Source: Pseudarthrobacter oxydans (GTDB lineage: Bacteria > Actinomycetota > Actinomycetes > Actinomycetales > Micrococcaceae). Taken from it: DNA of 64,000 nt. The DNA lies in contig NZ_CP139438.1 of NCBI RefSeq assembly GCF_034258515.1, positions 3,100,001-3,164,000 on the forward strand, given 5' to 3'. A model generated the notes under the pieces. That model did not search any database. It saw nothing but the letters and a program-made list of their open reading frames with translations, and had not been told where the DNA came from. Shown one piece after another: positions 45,517-53,577 of the stretch (the stretch's first letter is position 1; each line of letters starts with the position of its first letter). A program made the translations under genes and the position numbers.

Positions 45517-47383
45517 GGAGGCCTTCCGGCCAAAACAGGGCGTAGTCGCCCGCGGGCGATGGGAAAAATACTGTCTGGCCGGGATTCTGTCACTTGCCGC
45601 TATCTCGTATTCCTGGGCCCTTGGAGCAAACGGCTGGGCAAATGCGTACTATTCGGCAGCAGTCCAGTCCGGTCTTCATGATCCCTCTGCATTCTTGTTT
45701 GGTTCCGCCGACTGGGGCAATTCCATAACAGTGGACAAGCCTCCCTTGAGCCTTTGGATCATGGGACTCTCTGTCCGCCTTTTCGGGCTGAATACCTGGG
45801 CTATGCTGCTCCCACAAGCGGCACTGACGCTTGGCAGTGCCGCGCTCCTTTACACAATGACGCGCCGTCACCTCCCTGCGACAGTCGCCCTACTCTCGAC
45901 TGCTGTCTTTGCCGCGACACCCATCACCTTGCTGCTCGCCCGCTACAACAATCCTGACCCTCTTATGGTTCTTCTGATGCTCTGCGCACTCCATGCGGGC
46001 ATCAAAGCGACCGAATCATGCCAGGGCCGCCACTTATATCTCAGTGCAGGATTTCTCTCCCTCGGGTTCATGGCGAAACAACTGCAAGCTTTCCTGGTGC
46101 TTCCCTCGATCGTCCTGGTCTTCTGTGTCTTTTCGATTGTGATTTGGCGTGCGCGCCTCTTGTCGCTTGTCGCCGCAGGACTAATGCTCATCTCCGGGTC
46201 GCTTGCGTGGCCACTGATAGTGGACATAGTTGATCCAAGACGCCGCCCCTACATAGGCGGTTCCTCGAGCAACAGCATGGTCGAACTGACGTTGGGCTAT
46301 AACGGCGTCGATCGTGTTCTAAAACGCGAAAATGATCCATGGTCAGCTCTCCTGCCGGAAAGCATGAGAACAGTAGAGACAGACTCCGGATTCTTCCGGC
46401 TCTTCAACGGAAACTATGGGCAGGAGATTGGCTGGCTTTTGCTACCGGCGCTGCTGTCAAGTTTGGCAGTTCTCACTTGCGTTGTGAAAAAGAAATACAC
46501 GAGGGAAAAATCAGTATTTGCTGTAGCCGCAGCATCCTGGCTTTTGCTCACCTACTTGGTACTCAGCTTTATGGGAAGCAGTTTTCACTCCTACTACACC
46601 GCGTCCCTGGCCGCGCCTTTGGCACTATGCCTTGGCTTGGGCATGGAACTCGTGCTTGGGAGCGGGAGAACGCTATGGAGCCGTCTTTTTGTTTTCTTAG
46701 GCATGCTGATCAGCGCCGTCTTCTCCCATGCCATGTGGCAAATAAGCGATGCCTATCCGCAGTGGATTGGCCAACTATTGCTCTATATTGGCCTATCTGC
46801 GAGTGTCCTGGTGCTGATCCCGCCGCCGGCAAAATGGGTCATCCCTGCGGCCTCATGGTTGGTGTTATGCACCCTTATGGTCGGGCCCATATTTTGCTCC
46901 GTGATCACAGTGGGTTCTCCCCAAACTGGCTCAAATCCGTTGTCCGGGGGCATCTCCTCCAACCCAAATACGCTGAGTCGGTTTATGGCAGGGGCCAAGT
47001 CATTGGATCCGGCATGGGCAACAGGACTCGCCATCGGAAATGCGCCCGGGTCGTCCCTTAAACCCGTGCTTGAAAGCTCCAATTCTTCATGTACGTGGGC
47101 TGCGGCGACCTATCCGGGCCAAACTGCAGCCCGCTTCCAACTCGAGACAAACCGTCCGATCATGCCGTTGGGTGGGTTCGCCGCTACCGACCCAAGTCCT
47201 ACCTTGGAACAATTCCAAGATTGGGTAGCTGGAGGTCGGCTCTGCTACTTGGTAGTTCAACCTGAGCAGCTCAAGGTCCCAGGCAACAGTGCAGAACTAT
47301 TGGCCATCCATGAGTGGGTGCAGGGCGCATTTGACCCAGAAGTAATAGAAGGATTCACGGTTTATCGCCTGACCCGGGACTAG
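45485..47383 (+). CDS. GT39-family integral membrane glycosyltransferase, copy 2 (low GC)
   Basis: 632 aa, a paralogue of the upstream gene: GANGWANAYYSAAVQSGLHD and TVDKPPLSLWIMGLSVRLFG match the same loop, and the soluble C-terminus repeats the same layout (GSNPLSGGISSN, ENRPIMPLGGF-like LETNRPIMPLGGFAATDP). The start overlaps copy 1 by 32 bp and is backed by a strong GGGGGAGG. Its base composition is lower in G+C than its neighbours (29 of 60 bases G/C in a sample at 46501-46560, against 38 of 60 at 43801-43860), so it may be a recent acquisition. The acceptor is unknown. Confidence 0.83.
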   Translation: MESRSTILGSREAFRPKQGVVARGRWEKYCLAGILSLAAISYSWALGANGWANAYYSAAVQSGLHDPSAFLFGSADWGNSITVDKPPLSLWIMGLSVRLFGLNTWAMLLPQAALTLGSAALLYTMTRRHLPATVALLSTAVFAATPITLLLARYNNPDPLMVLLMLCALHAGIKATESCQGRHLYLSAGFLSLGFMAKQLQAFLVLPSIVLVFCVFSIVIWRARLLSLVAAGLMLISGSLAWPLIVDIVDPRRRPYIGGSSSNSMVELTLGYNGVDRVLKRENDPWSALLPESMRTVETDSGFFRLFNGNYGQEIGWLLLPALLSSLAVLTCVVKKKYTREKSVFAVAAASWLLLTYLVLSFMGSSFHSYYTASLAAPLALCLGLGMELVLGSGRTLWSRLFVFLGMLISAVFSHAMWQISDAYPQWIGQLLLYIGLSASVLVLIPPPAKWVIPAASWLVLCTLMVGPIFCSVITVGSPQTGSNPLSGGISSNPNTLSRFMAGAKSLDPAWATGLAIGNAPGSSLKPVLESSNSSCTWAAATYPGQTAARFQLETNRPIMPLGGFAATDPSPTLEQFQDWVAGGRLCYLVVQPEQLKVPGNSAELLAIHEWVQGAFDPEVIEGFTVYRLTRD

Positions 47384-47425
47384 CCTGTCGGCGCCTACCA
47401 TCCCACCTGCCGTCCAATTGCACGA

Positions 47426-47460
47426 AGAAGCCCGCCCCGCCAAAGGCGGGACGGGCTTCT
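47426..47460. terminator. Bidirectional terminator between GT39 copy 2 and rpsI
   Basis: A stem of about 16 bp with one mismatch (AGAAGCCCGCCCCGCC with GGCGGGACGGGCTTCT) and a 3-base loop. It lies between the convergent 3' ends. Confidence 0.8.
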
Positions 47461-47472
47461 GTGCAGGCGGAT

Positions 47473-47979
47473 TTAGCGCTTGGAGTACTGCTGGGCCTTG
47501 CGGGCCTTCTTGAGACCGGCCTTCTTACGCTCGATGACGCGGGCGTCACGGGAGAGGTAACCGGCCTTCTTCAGGGTGGCGCGGTTGTTCTCGACGTCGA
47601 TCTCGTTCAGGGAACGGGCGATGCCGAGGCGCAGGGCGCCGGCCTGGCCGGAGATGCCGCCGCCGTGGATGCGGGCGATGACGTCGTAGGCGCCTTCGAG
47701 ATCAAGGATCTTGAAGGGCTCGTTGACGTCCTGCTGGTGCAGCTTGTTCGGGAAGTAGTTGTCCAGCGCACGGCCGTTGATGGTCCACTTGCCGGAGCCG
47801 GGGACAACGCGAACGCGTGCAACAGCTTCCTTGCGGCGGCCAACAGCTGCGCCGGCGACGGTCAGTGCCGGGCGCTCCTTCTTCGGCGCAGCAGCGTCGG
47901 CTGCTGAGCTTTCAGAGGTGTAGCTGGTCAGGGTTTCCTCAGCCTCAACGGCTTCGGTGGTCTCTTCGTTCTGAGCCAC
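47473..47979 (-). CDS. rpsI: 30S ribosomal protein S9
   Basis: 168 aa. An acidic N-terminal extension of about 40 residues, common in actinobacteria, precedes the S9 core ([64 protein letters not shown]). The C-terminal lysine/arginine tail reaches the P-site tRNA. It is the second gene of the rplM-rpsI operon. Confidence 0.98.
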   Translation of the reverse strand: MAQNEETTEAVEAEETLTSYTSESSAADAAAPKKERPALTVAGAAVGRRKEAVARVRVVPGSGKWTINGRALDNYFPNKLHQQDVNEPFKILDLEGAYDVIARIHGGGISGQAGALRLGIARSLNEIDVENNRATLKKAGYLSRDARVIERKKAGLKKARKAQQYSKR

Positions 47980-48017
47980 GATTCTCCTTGTATAGATAAG
48001 TTGTTTGGTGGCCAGGA

Positions 48018-48461
48018 CTACTGGGCGACCTGGGTGATTTCGAAAGTCTTGGGCTGCTGGGCGGCGTGCGGGTGCTCAGCACCGCGGTACACCTTCAGCT
48101 TGCCGAGCTGCTGGGCAGCGAGGGAGTTCTTGGGGAGCATGCCCTTGATGGCCTTCTCCACGGCGCGGACCGGGTTGGACTCCAGGAGTTCCGCGTAGTT
48201 GACGGAGGTCAGGCCGCCCGGGTAGCCGGAGTGGCGGTATGCGCGCTTCTGCTCCAGCTTGGCGCCGGTCAGGGCGACCTTCTCAGCGTTGATGATGATG
48301 ACGAAGTCGCCCATGTCCATGTGGGACGCAAAGGTGGCCTTGTGCTTGCCGCGCAGCAGGATTGCGGTCTGGCTCGCGAGACGACCAAGGACAACGTCTG
48401 TGGCGTCAATGACGTGCCACTGGCGGTTGATATCGCCGGGCTTCGGGGTGTACGTACGCAC
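48018..48461 (-). CDS. rplM: 50S ribosomal protein L13
   Basis: 147 aa from a GTG ([20 protein letters not shown]), with GAGG 8 nt upstream; a frame extension to 48518 is upstream of the family start. [23 protein letters not shown] and [15 protein letters not shown] are typical of L13. First gene of rplM-rpsI. Confidence 0.98.
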   Translation of the reverse strand: MRTYTPKPGDINRQWHVIDATDVVLGRLASQTAILLRGKHKATFASHMDMGDFVIIINAEKVALTGAKLEQKRAYRHSGYPGGLTSVNYAELLESNPVRAVEKAIKGMLPKNSLAAQQLGKLKVYRGAEHPHAAQQPKTFEITQVAQ

Positions 48462-48756
48462 GGTGTTTGCCTCGTTCTTGTTCTGGCGTTCTTGTTTAGG
48501 TGTCACTAGCTCGTGCACCTACTATCTGCGCGCTACCGGAACAGAGGTGAGGGCTCTATGTAACCAGTCATCCTTTGCTTCCGAATGTGCACGTTGAGTA
48601 GTCATCCTGCAACCGGATTCTCAAGCGGGCACGCACCATCGGAATAGGACACGCACAACGACTACCAAGATTAGCGCGTTAAGGGGTTCAGGGTCAAAAT
48701 GGGGTAGCCGGACGCTGGTGCGTGCCGAGCCGGATCGATGTTCGCAGGGGGACACA

Positions 48757-49422
48757 GTGCATTCTTGGGTCAACGATGGGTCCGCTGTGTGGCTTTTCGT
48801 CGTCGGAGCCGGCGTGCTTGGCGGCATCCTCTCCCCTGCCGCGGAGGTTGCCATCGCCCGCTTCCTGCCCAGGGCAGGAATCCGCCCCAGCATCCCTGTC
48901 CAAATTACGACGGCGGCAATTACCTTCGCAGCGTGCGCGGCCTTTTCCCTTCGCTTGGGAATTACCTTAAGCCTGCCCGCTTTTCTATTCTTGGCGGTTA
49001 TGGGTACGCAGCTGGGGCGAATTGACGTAGCCCGGCACCTGCTGCCCAACCCACTTGTCTTAACGCTTCTTATTGGCGGCCTCCTCCTGTTAATGCTGCC
49101 GGCCCTATTCGATAATCAAGCTGGTGCACTCGGGCGAGCACTTGCTGGCGGCTTGATTTTGTTCTTCGCGTACCTGATTCTGGCGCTGATTTCACCCGCG
49201 GGCATCGGGATGGGCGACGTTAAGCTCGCTGCCCCCATAGGCCTCTACCTCGGGTACCTAGGCTGGACCCAGCTTCTCTACGGGGGGCTCCTGGGCTTCA
49301 TTATCAACGGACTGGTCTCGGCGCTGGCCGCCGGCAGAAACCGCCGGATTACCGGGGCAGAAGTGGCGCACGGTCCATCCATGCTGCTCGCGACCACCGT
49401 CGTCGCACTTTTCGTCATCTAG
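48757..49422 (+). CDS. tadV: A24 prepilin peptidase (TadV/CpaA-like)
   Basis: 221 aa from a GTG at 48757 with AGGGGG 6 nt upstream; a frame extension to 48718 is not needed. Seven or so hydrophobic segments are present. The second catalytic aspartate is in GIGMGDVKLAAPIGL (GxGD motif) and the first is probably the one in LGRIDVARHLLPNPLV. Such membrane aspartic peptidases cleave the leader of Flp prepilins. It is the only peptidase gene in the window and precedes the first pilin by 278 bp, so it may serve both Tad loci. Confidence 0.87.
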   Translation: MHSWVNDGSAVWLFVVGAGVLGGILSPAAEVAIARFLPRAGIRPSIPVQITTAAITFAACAAFSLRLGITLSLPAFLFLAVMGTQLGRIDVARHLLPNPLVLTLLIGGLLLLMLPALFDNQAGALGRALAGGLILFFAYLILALISPAGIGMGDVKLAAPIGLYLGYLGWTQLLYGGLLGFIINGLVSALAAGRNRRITGAEVAHGPSMLLATTVVALFVI

Positions 49423-49503
49423 TTAGATTCGGGCTTCATTGCCCGTCCCACTCCGCCGAGGCACGGGGTCCCCCAAGTAGTCGACGTCGGCAAACGGCCG
49501 GCT

Positions 49504-49565
49504 TCTGAGTACAGCGACCTCCATCTGAGTACGGCCACATCCGGCCTGGAAAAAAATTCGAGTAC
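49504..49565. repeat. Three GAGTAC direct repeats upstream of the pilin genes
   Basis: TCTGAGTAC at 49504-49512 and 49524-49532 (20 bp apart) and TTCGAGTAC at 49557-49565 (33 bp further). They lie in the 278-bp gap before the first pilin gene and could be sites for a regulator. A weak TTGTTG/GACAAT pair at 49575-49601 follows, but its 15-bp spacer is short. Confidence 0.55.
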
Positions 49566-49700
49566 AACTACGCATTGTTGCCCTTCCCCCTCACTGACAA
49601 TCTTTTCTTAGCGAAGTCCAGCCGCTAAAGAATTATGGGGGCAGCTGGAAATTCGTTGAAATCAAATACACCCTATTTCACCGAATTAAAGGAAATTACA

Positions 49701-49901
49701 ATGACTTCACTTATGGTCTCGATGATGGCATTCGTTGCCGGCGTCAAGGATCGTTTCTCTTCTGAGAAGGGCGCCACCGCGACAGAGTACTCCCTCCTCG
49801 TCGCCTTTATCGCCCTCCTCATCATCATTGGCGTCACCGCCTTCGGAACCGCGCTGAACAACTGGTTCTCCACCCTCGGCTCCCGCGTCGGCACCTGGTA
49901 A
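49701..49901 (+). CDS. flp: Flp/Fap pilin 1
   Basis: 66 aa from ATG 49701 with AAAGGA upstream; a frame extension to 49635 is upstream of the family start. The leader ends at glycine 24 and is followed by ATATEYSLLVAFIALLIIIGV, the Flp cleavage site with glutamate at position +5 and tyrosine at +6. The mature protein is about 42 residues, mostly one hydrophobic helix. It is the major Tad pilus subunit. Confidence 0.93.
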   Translation: MTSLMVSMMAFVAGVKDRFSSEKGATATEYSLLVAFIALLIIIGVTAFGTALNNWFSTLGSRVGTW

Positions 49902-49910
49902 GGACCTGAA

Positions 49911-50111
49911 ATGACTTCACTCATGGTCTCCGTGCTTGCCTTCGTAGCTGGCGTCAAGGAGCGGATCTCTTCGGAAAAGGGCGCTACCGCAACAGAGTAT
50001 TCGCTGCTCGTTGCGTTTATCGCGCTCCTCATCATCATCGGCGTCACCGCCTTCGGAACGGCCTTGAACAACTGGTTCTCCAGCCTGGGCTCCACCGTCG
50101 GCACCTGGTAG
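49911..50111 (+). CDS. flp: Flp/Fap pilin 2
   Basis: 66 aa, 10 bp after pilin 1. It differs from pilin 1 at six positions, four in the leader (residues 8, 9, 17 and 19) and only two in the mature chain (58 and 62). The same ATATEY cleavage site is present. A tandem duplicate rather than a different pilin type. Confidence 0.92.
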   Translation: MTSLMVSVLAFVAGVKERISSEKGATATEYSLLVAFIALLIIIGVTAFGTALNNWFSSLGSTVGTW

Positions 50112-50122
50112 TCGAAACCCTC

Positions 50123-50160
50123 TTGAATGTGCCGCGCGTCGAACCGCGCGGCACATTCAA
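50123..50160 (+). terminator. 16-bp perfect hairpin after the pilin pair
   Basis: 50123-50138 pairs perfectly with 50145-50160 around a 6-base loop. No T-run follows, so this is more likely a partial terminator or a 3' stabiliser that keeps the pilin mRNA abundant relative to the tad assembly genes. Confidence 0.6.
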
Positions 50161-50186
50161 AAATCCAACCATCCTCGGGGGATCCG

Positions 50187-50579
50187 TTGAAGAAGATCTT
50201 CGTGAAAGACACGGAAAACAAGAGCCGTGGCGCCATCGCGGTGGAGTTTGCTTTAGTCGCTCCCGTGTTGCTGGCGCTCGTTGTCGGCATCGTGGAGTTT
50301 GCCAACGCCTACAACGCCCAAATATCTGTCACCCAGGCTGCGCGTGAAGCTGCCCGTGGGATGGCGGTTAAGAACAGTCAAACGGACGCCAAAGCAGCGG
50401 CGGTCGCTGGTGCCCCCGGAGTCAACTCGGCAGCGTTCGCGTATTCGTTCAGCCCCGCATCCTGCGCGCCCAACGCTACAGCCAAGGTGACCATCACTTA
50501 CCCGGCTGCAACGCTAACGGGGCTTTTTGGCAGCTCAGTAACGCTTACCGGCGTAGGAGCGATGAGATGCAACGGATAG
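50187..50579 (+). CDS. tadE: TadE-like pseudopilin, locus 1
   Basis: 130 aa from a TTG at 50187 with GGGGGA upstream; a GTG at 50202 is an alternative and a frame to 50127 runs into the hairpin. SRGAIAVEFALVAPVLLALVVGIVEFANAYNAQ is the TadE signature, with glutamate at +5 of the cleavage site. Two cysteines (C93 and C128) frame the C-terminal domain and are also found in locus 2. It is a minor pilin-like protein needed for Flp assembly. It overlaps tadG by 13 bp. Confidence 0.88.
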   Translation: MKKIFVKDTENKSRGAIAVEFALVAPVLLALVVGIVEFANAYNAQISVTQAAREAARGMAVKNSQTDAKAAAVAGAPGVNSAAFAYSFSPASCAPNATAKVTITYPAATLTGLFGSSVTLTGVGAMRCNG

Positions 50580-51577
50580 TCAAGGACCACAAGGATCACG
50601 AGAGGGGAGCTGCCGGGGTCATGGTGGCGGTCATGATGATCGTCCTCATCGGCGCCGGCGCCTTGGCCGTCGATACGGGGCAGATTTACGCCGAACGCGC
50701 CCAACTGCAAAACGCAGCGGATGCCGGCGCCCTTGCTGGTGTGGACATCTGTTCCGAAGCCGGGGGCTGCACGCAAGCGGACGCAAATGCGGTGGCCGAG
50801 GCCCTTGCCGACAGCAACTCCAACGACAACAAGTCCACGGTTCAGAGCGTGGACCTTTCTGTCCCAGGGGAGGTGACTGTCACCACATCCACGAAGGACG
50901 GGACCACGAACGCAGGCTTCCTCACCAAGATGTTTGCCAGCGCCTTAAACGCCCCGGCAGCCACGGTAGGAGCAACGGCCACGGCTAAATGGTTGTACCC
51001 AACTAAGGGAATCACGGTCCTCCCCCTGACATTTGCCCCCTGCGAGTTCAAGGATGACGGGCTTCCTCACAAAATTCTGATCCAGGGCGGGGCGCAGGAC
51101 TGCAATGGCCTCAACCCGTCGAACCAGATCATTCCTGGTGGTTTCGCATGGCTTAATCCCGATGGCTCGACAGGATGCAATGTCACAGCGGAAATCGGCC
51201 AATGGAGCAAAACAAGCGCAGGAGCCGCAGTCCCTAATGGATGCATTGACCTCTTCAACCCCTCTCTGAACCCTTCGCTGGCGGGGTCCACAGTGGCACT
51301 GCCCGTCTACAAATACACCTGCGATGGAATGCCCGCTGCGCAGTTCGGCACCTGCAACGGCAGTTCCGTCCAGTACTTCATCGAAAAATGGGCCGGCTTC
51401 AAAATCCAGGCCTGGAACTTGTCCGGTCAGGCCAAATATGACCCGACCCCAGTGTTCAGCGGAAGCGAGAAAGGCCTTTACGGCACCTTCGTCGGTTACT
51501 CCGCAGATCCCAACCTCTTCACCGGAGGAACAACCACACCCACGGGCAACGTCGTTGTCCTGGGGCTGATCAAGTAA
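50567..51577 (+). CDS. tadG: TadG-like membrane-anchored protein, locus 1
   Basis: 336 aa. A short basic N-terminus and one hydrophobic helix (AAGVMVAVMMIVLIGAGALAVDTG) are followed by the conserved AERAQLQNAADAGALAGV motif of TadG-like (pilus TadE/G-like) proteins. The rest is an extracytoplasmic domain with several cysteines (about ten), unlike the von Willebrand domain of longer TadG proteins. The start overlaps tadE by 13 bp, the same overlap as in locus 2. Confidence 0.85.
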   Translation: MQRIVKDHKDHERGAAGVMVAVMMIVLIGAGALAVDTGQIYAERAQLQNAADAGALAGVDICSEAGGCTQADANAVAEALADSNSNDNKSTVQSVDLSVPGEVTVTTSTKDGTTNAGFLTKMFASALNAPAATVGATATAKWLYPTKGITVLPLTFAPCEFKDDGLPHKILIQGGAQDCNGLNPSNQIIPGGFAWLNPDGSTGCNVTAEIGQWSKTSAGAAVPNGCIDLFNPSLNPSLAGSTVALPVYKYTCDGMPAAQFGTCNGSSVQYFIEKWAGFKIQAWNLSGQAKYDPTPVFSGSEKGLYGTFVGYSADPNLFTGGTTTPTGNVVVLGLIK

Positions 51578-51598
51578 GCATCATCAAAGGGGAAGAAA

Positions 51599-52375
51599 GT
51601 GAAAGCACGCCTACTGGGAGGCATCGCCGCGTTGGTTATTGCGATAGCCGGCACAGTCCTTCTGATCACCTATGTACAAAGTGCCGACGCGCGCGCAATG
51701 GCAGGAACCGAAACCACCGAGGTACTTGTGGTCCAGGCACCCATTCCAGCGGGAACACCGGTCAGCGAAATAGGCGGGCTGGTGGTAAAAAAGCCGCTGC
51801 CAAAGTCCGCGCTGACGAGTGACACAGTCACTGACCTTGCTGATGAAGGAGCCAAAGTCACCGCGGTGTCGCTCGTTCCTGGTGAACAGTTGCTCGCCAG
51901 CCGTCTGGTCGAAGCCAACTCGTTCCTTGGTCCTTCCAGGGTTGCGGTCCCCGATGGCATGCAGGAGATCTCGCTCAAACTTCCTATTGAACGTGTTGTG
52001 GGCGGAAAAATAACCGCCGGTGACACCGTGGGCATCTTCGTCTCCCTGACGGACTCAACCGGAGAAGGCGCGAACGCCACTCAGTCCGCCGGCACGCAGC
52101 TGACATTCCACAAGGTCCTCGTAACCGCCACCCAGTTCAGCAACGGCAGCCCCGCCCAGCCGGACGCAGCGAAGGAAGGGCAGTCTGACGGCAAGCTGAG
52201 TTCCGGAGAAAACCAGAGCGACGGCACCTACCTCATCACGGTTGCCCGCAACTCCGTAGAAGCCGAACGGCTCGTATACGCTGCCGAATTCGGAAGGATC
52301 TACCTCTCCAAGGAACCCAGCGAAGCCACCGAGGGCAACAACGGTGTTGTGGATAAGACGAAGGTATTCCGATGA
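51599..52375 (+). CDS. cpaB: CpaB/RcpC-type SAF-domain pilus protein, locus 1
   Basis: 258 aa from a GTG with GGGGAAG upstream. One N-terminal helix (KARLLGGIAALVIAIAGTVLLITYVQSADARAM) is followed by a SAF domain (VLVVQAPIPAGTPVSEIGGLV) and then a beta-rich region (GGKITAGDTVGIFVSLTDS). CpaB/RcpC proteins contribute to the periplasmic or outer-surface part of Tad pili and stabilise the pilus. It overlaps tadZ by 4 bp. Confidence 0.9.
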   Translation: MKARLLGGIAALVIAIAGTVLLITYVQSADARAMAGTETTEVLVVQAPIPAGTPVSEIGGLVVKKPLPKSALTSDTVTDLADEGAKVTAVSLVPGEQLLASRLVEANSFLGPSRVAVPDGMQEISLKLPIERVVGGKITAGDTVGIFVSLTDSTGEGANATQSAGTQLTFHKVLVTATQFSNGSPAQPDAAKEGQSDGKLSSGENQSDGTYLITVARNSVEAERLVYAAEFGRIYLSKEPSEATEGNNGVVDKTKVFR

Positions 52376-53577
52376 GCCGCTTCGTACTGATCACACCCAA
52401 TACGGATTTTGAACGCCGGGTTCGTATGGCAACAGTCGGCATGCCCGGCTCCCTCCAGTACTTCCAAGCCGATTACCTCCCGCAGGGCCCTGAAGAGGTC
52501 CTCAGGCAGCTGCTGGGGGAACCACCCGAGGTATTCGTCCTCGGTCCGGGCCTTCCTGCGGACGACGCTCTGAAGTTCGCCGCCGTCATGGACCTGCAGT
52601 ATCCGGAGATCAGCATGATCCTGGTGGCCGGTGAGTCCTCGGACGTGGCAATCCAAGCGATGCGCGCCGGAATCCGCGATCTTTTGGATCCAGCAGCGGA
52701 CGTGGACCATATACGGATCATTGTGGAACGTGCCAGCCTGGCATCAGCAGGTCGCCGGCGCGGTTTGGCGCCAAGCAGCTCCGAGCACCACGAGCATGCC
52801 GCCGGCGGACGCATCATCGCTGTCATCTCACCGAAGGGCGGCGTCGGCAAGACAACCGTTGCAACGAACATCGCCATAGGGCTGGGGAAGATTGCACCAA
52901 TGGGTGTGGTCATCGTCGACCTCGACCTCCAGTTTGGCGACGTTGCGAGCGGGCTGATGCTGGAACCTGAGCACACCATCACGGATGCTGTTGTGGGCGC
53001 GGCCAGCCAGGATTCCATGGTTCTCAAGACATACCTGACAGTTCATCCAGGCGGAATCTATGCACTGTGCGCGCCAAAAAACCCCGTCGAAATGGACAGG
53101 ATTAGTGGAGAAAACGTCAGTCATCTCCTCTCACAGCTCCGCCAGGAATTCCAGTACGTTGTGGTTGACACTGCACCTGGGCTCGGCGAGCACGTTCTGG
53201 CCACGCTTGACATGGCCTCCGACGCCGTATGGATCTGCGGAATGGACGTTCCAAGCATCCGCGGCCTTCGCACCGGCAACCAGATTCTTGCGGAGTTGAA
53301 CCTTCTGCCGGAACGGCGGCACGTGGTGCTCAACATGGCTGACCGCAGAAGCGGACTGACCCTTCAGGACGTCGAAGCAACTATCGGTGCGCCGGTGGAT
53401 GTCGTACTCCCCCGTTCAAGGACCTTGCCGTTCTCAACCAACAAAGGCATACCGCTGCTCCAGGACGGCACCAGGGACCCCGCAACAAGGGGGCTCCGGC
53501 AGCTGGTAGAGCGTTTCAAGCCCAATTGGGAAGAAAGACCACACAAGAAGTTGCATAGAAGGGCGGTTGTCCAGTGA
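52372..53577 (+). CDS. tadZ: TadZ/CpaE-type localisation ATPase, locus 1
   Basis: 401 aa. An N-terminal receiver-like domain (residues 1 to about 120) precedes a MinD/ParA-like ATPase with a deviant Walker A, SPKGGVGKTTVATNIA (145-152 core), DLDLQFGDVASGLML and DTAPGLGEHVLATLD. It places the Tad machinery in the cell. Overlaps tadA by 4 bp. Confidence 0.93.
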   Translation: MSRFVLITPNTDFERRVRMATVGMPGSLQYFQADYLPQGPEEVLRQLLGEPPEVFVLGPGLPADDALKFAAVMDLQYPEISMILVAGESSDVAIQAMRAGIRDLLDPAADVDHIRIIVERASLASAGRRRGLAPSSSEHHEHAAGGRIIAVISPKGGVGKTTVATNIAIGLGKIAPMGVVIVDLDLQFGDVASGLMLEPEHTITDAVVGAASQDSMVLKTYLTVHPGGIYALCAPKNPVEMDRISGENVSHLLSQLRQEFQYVVVDTAPGLGEHVLATLDMASDAVWICGMDVPSIRGLRTGNQILAELNLLPERRHVVLNMADRRSGLTLQDVEATIGAPVDVVLPRSRTLPFSTNKGIPLLQDGTRDPATRGLRQLVERFKPNWEERPHKKLHRRAVVQ

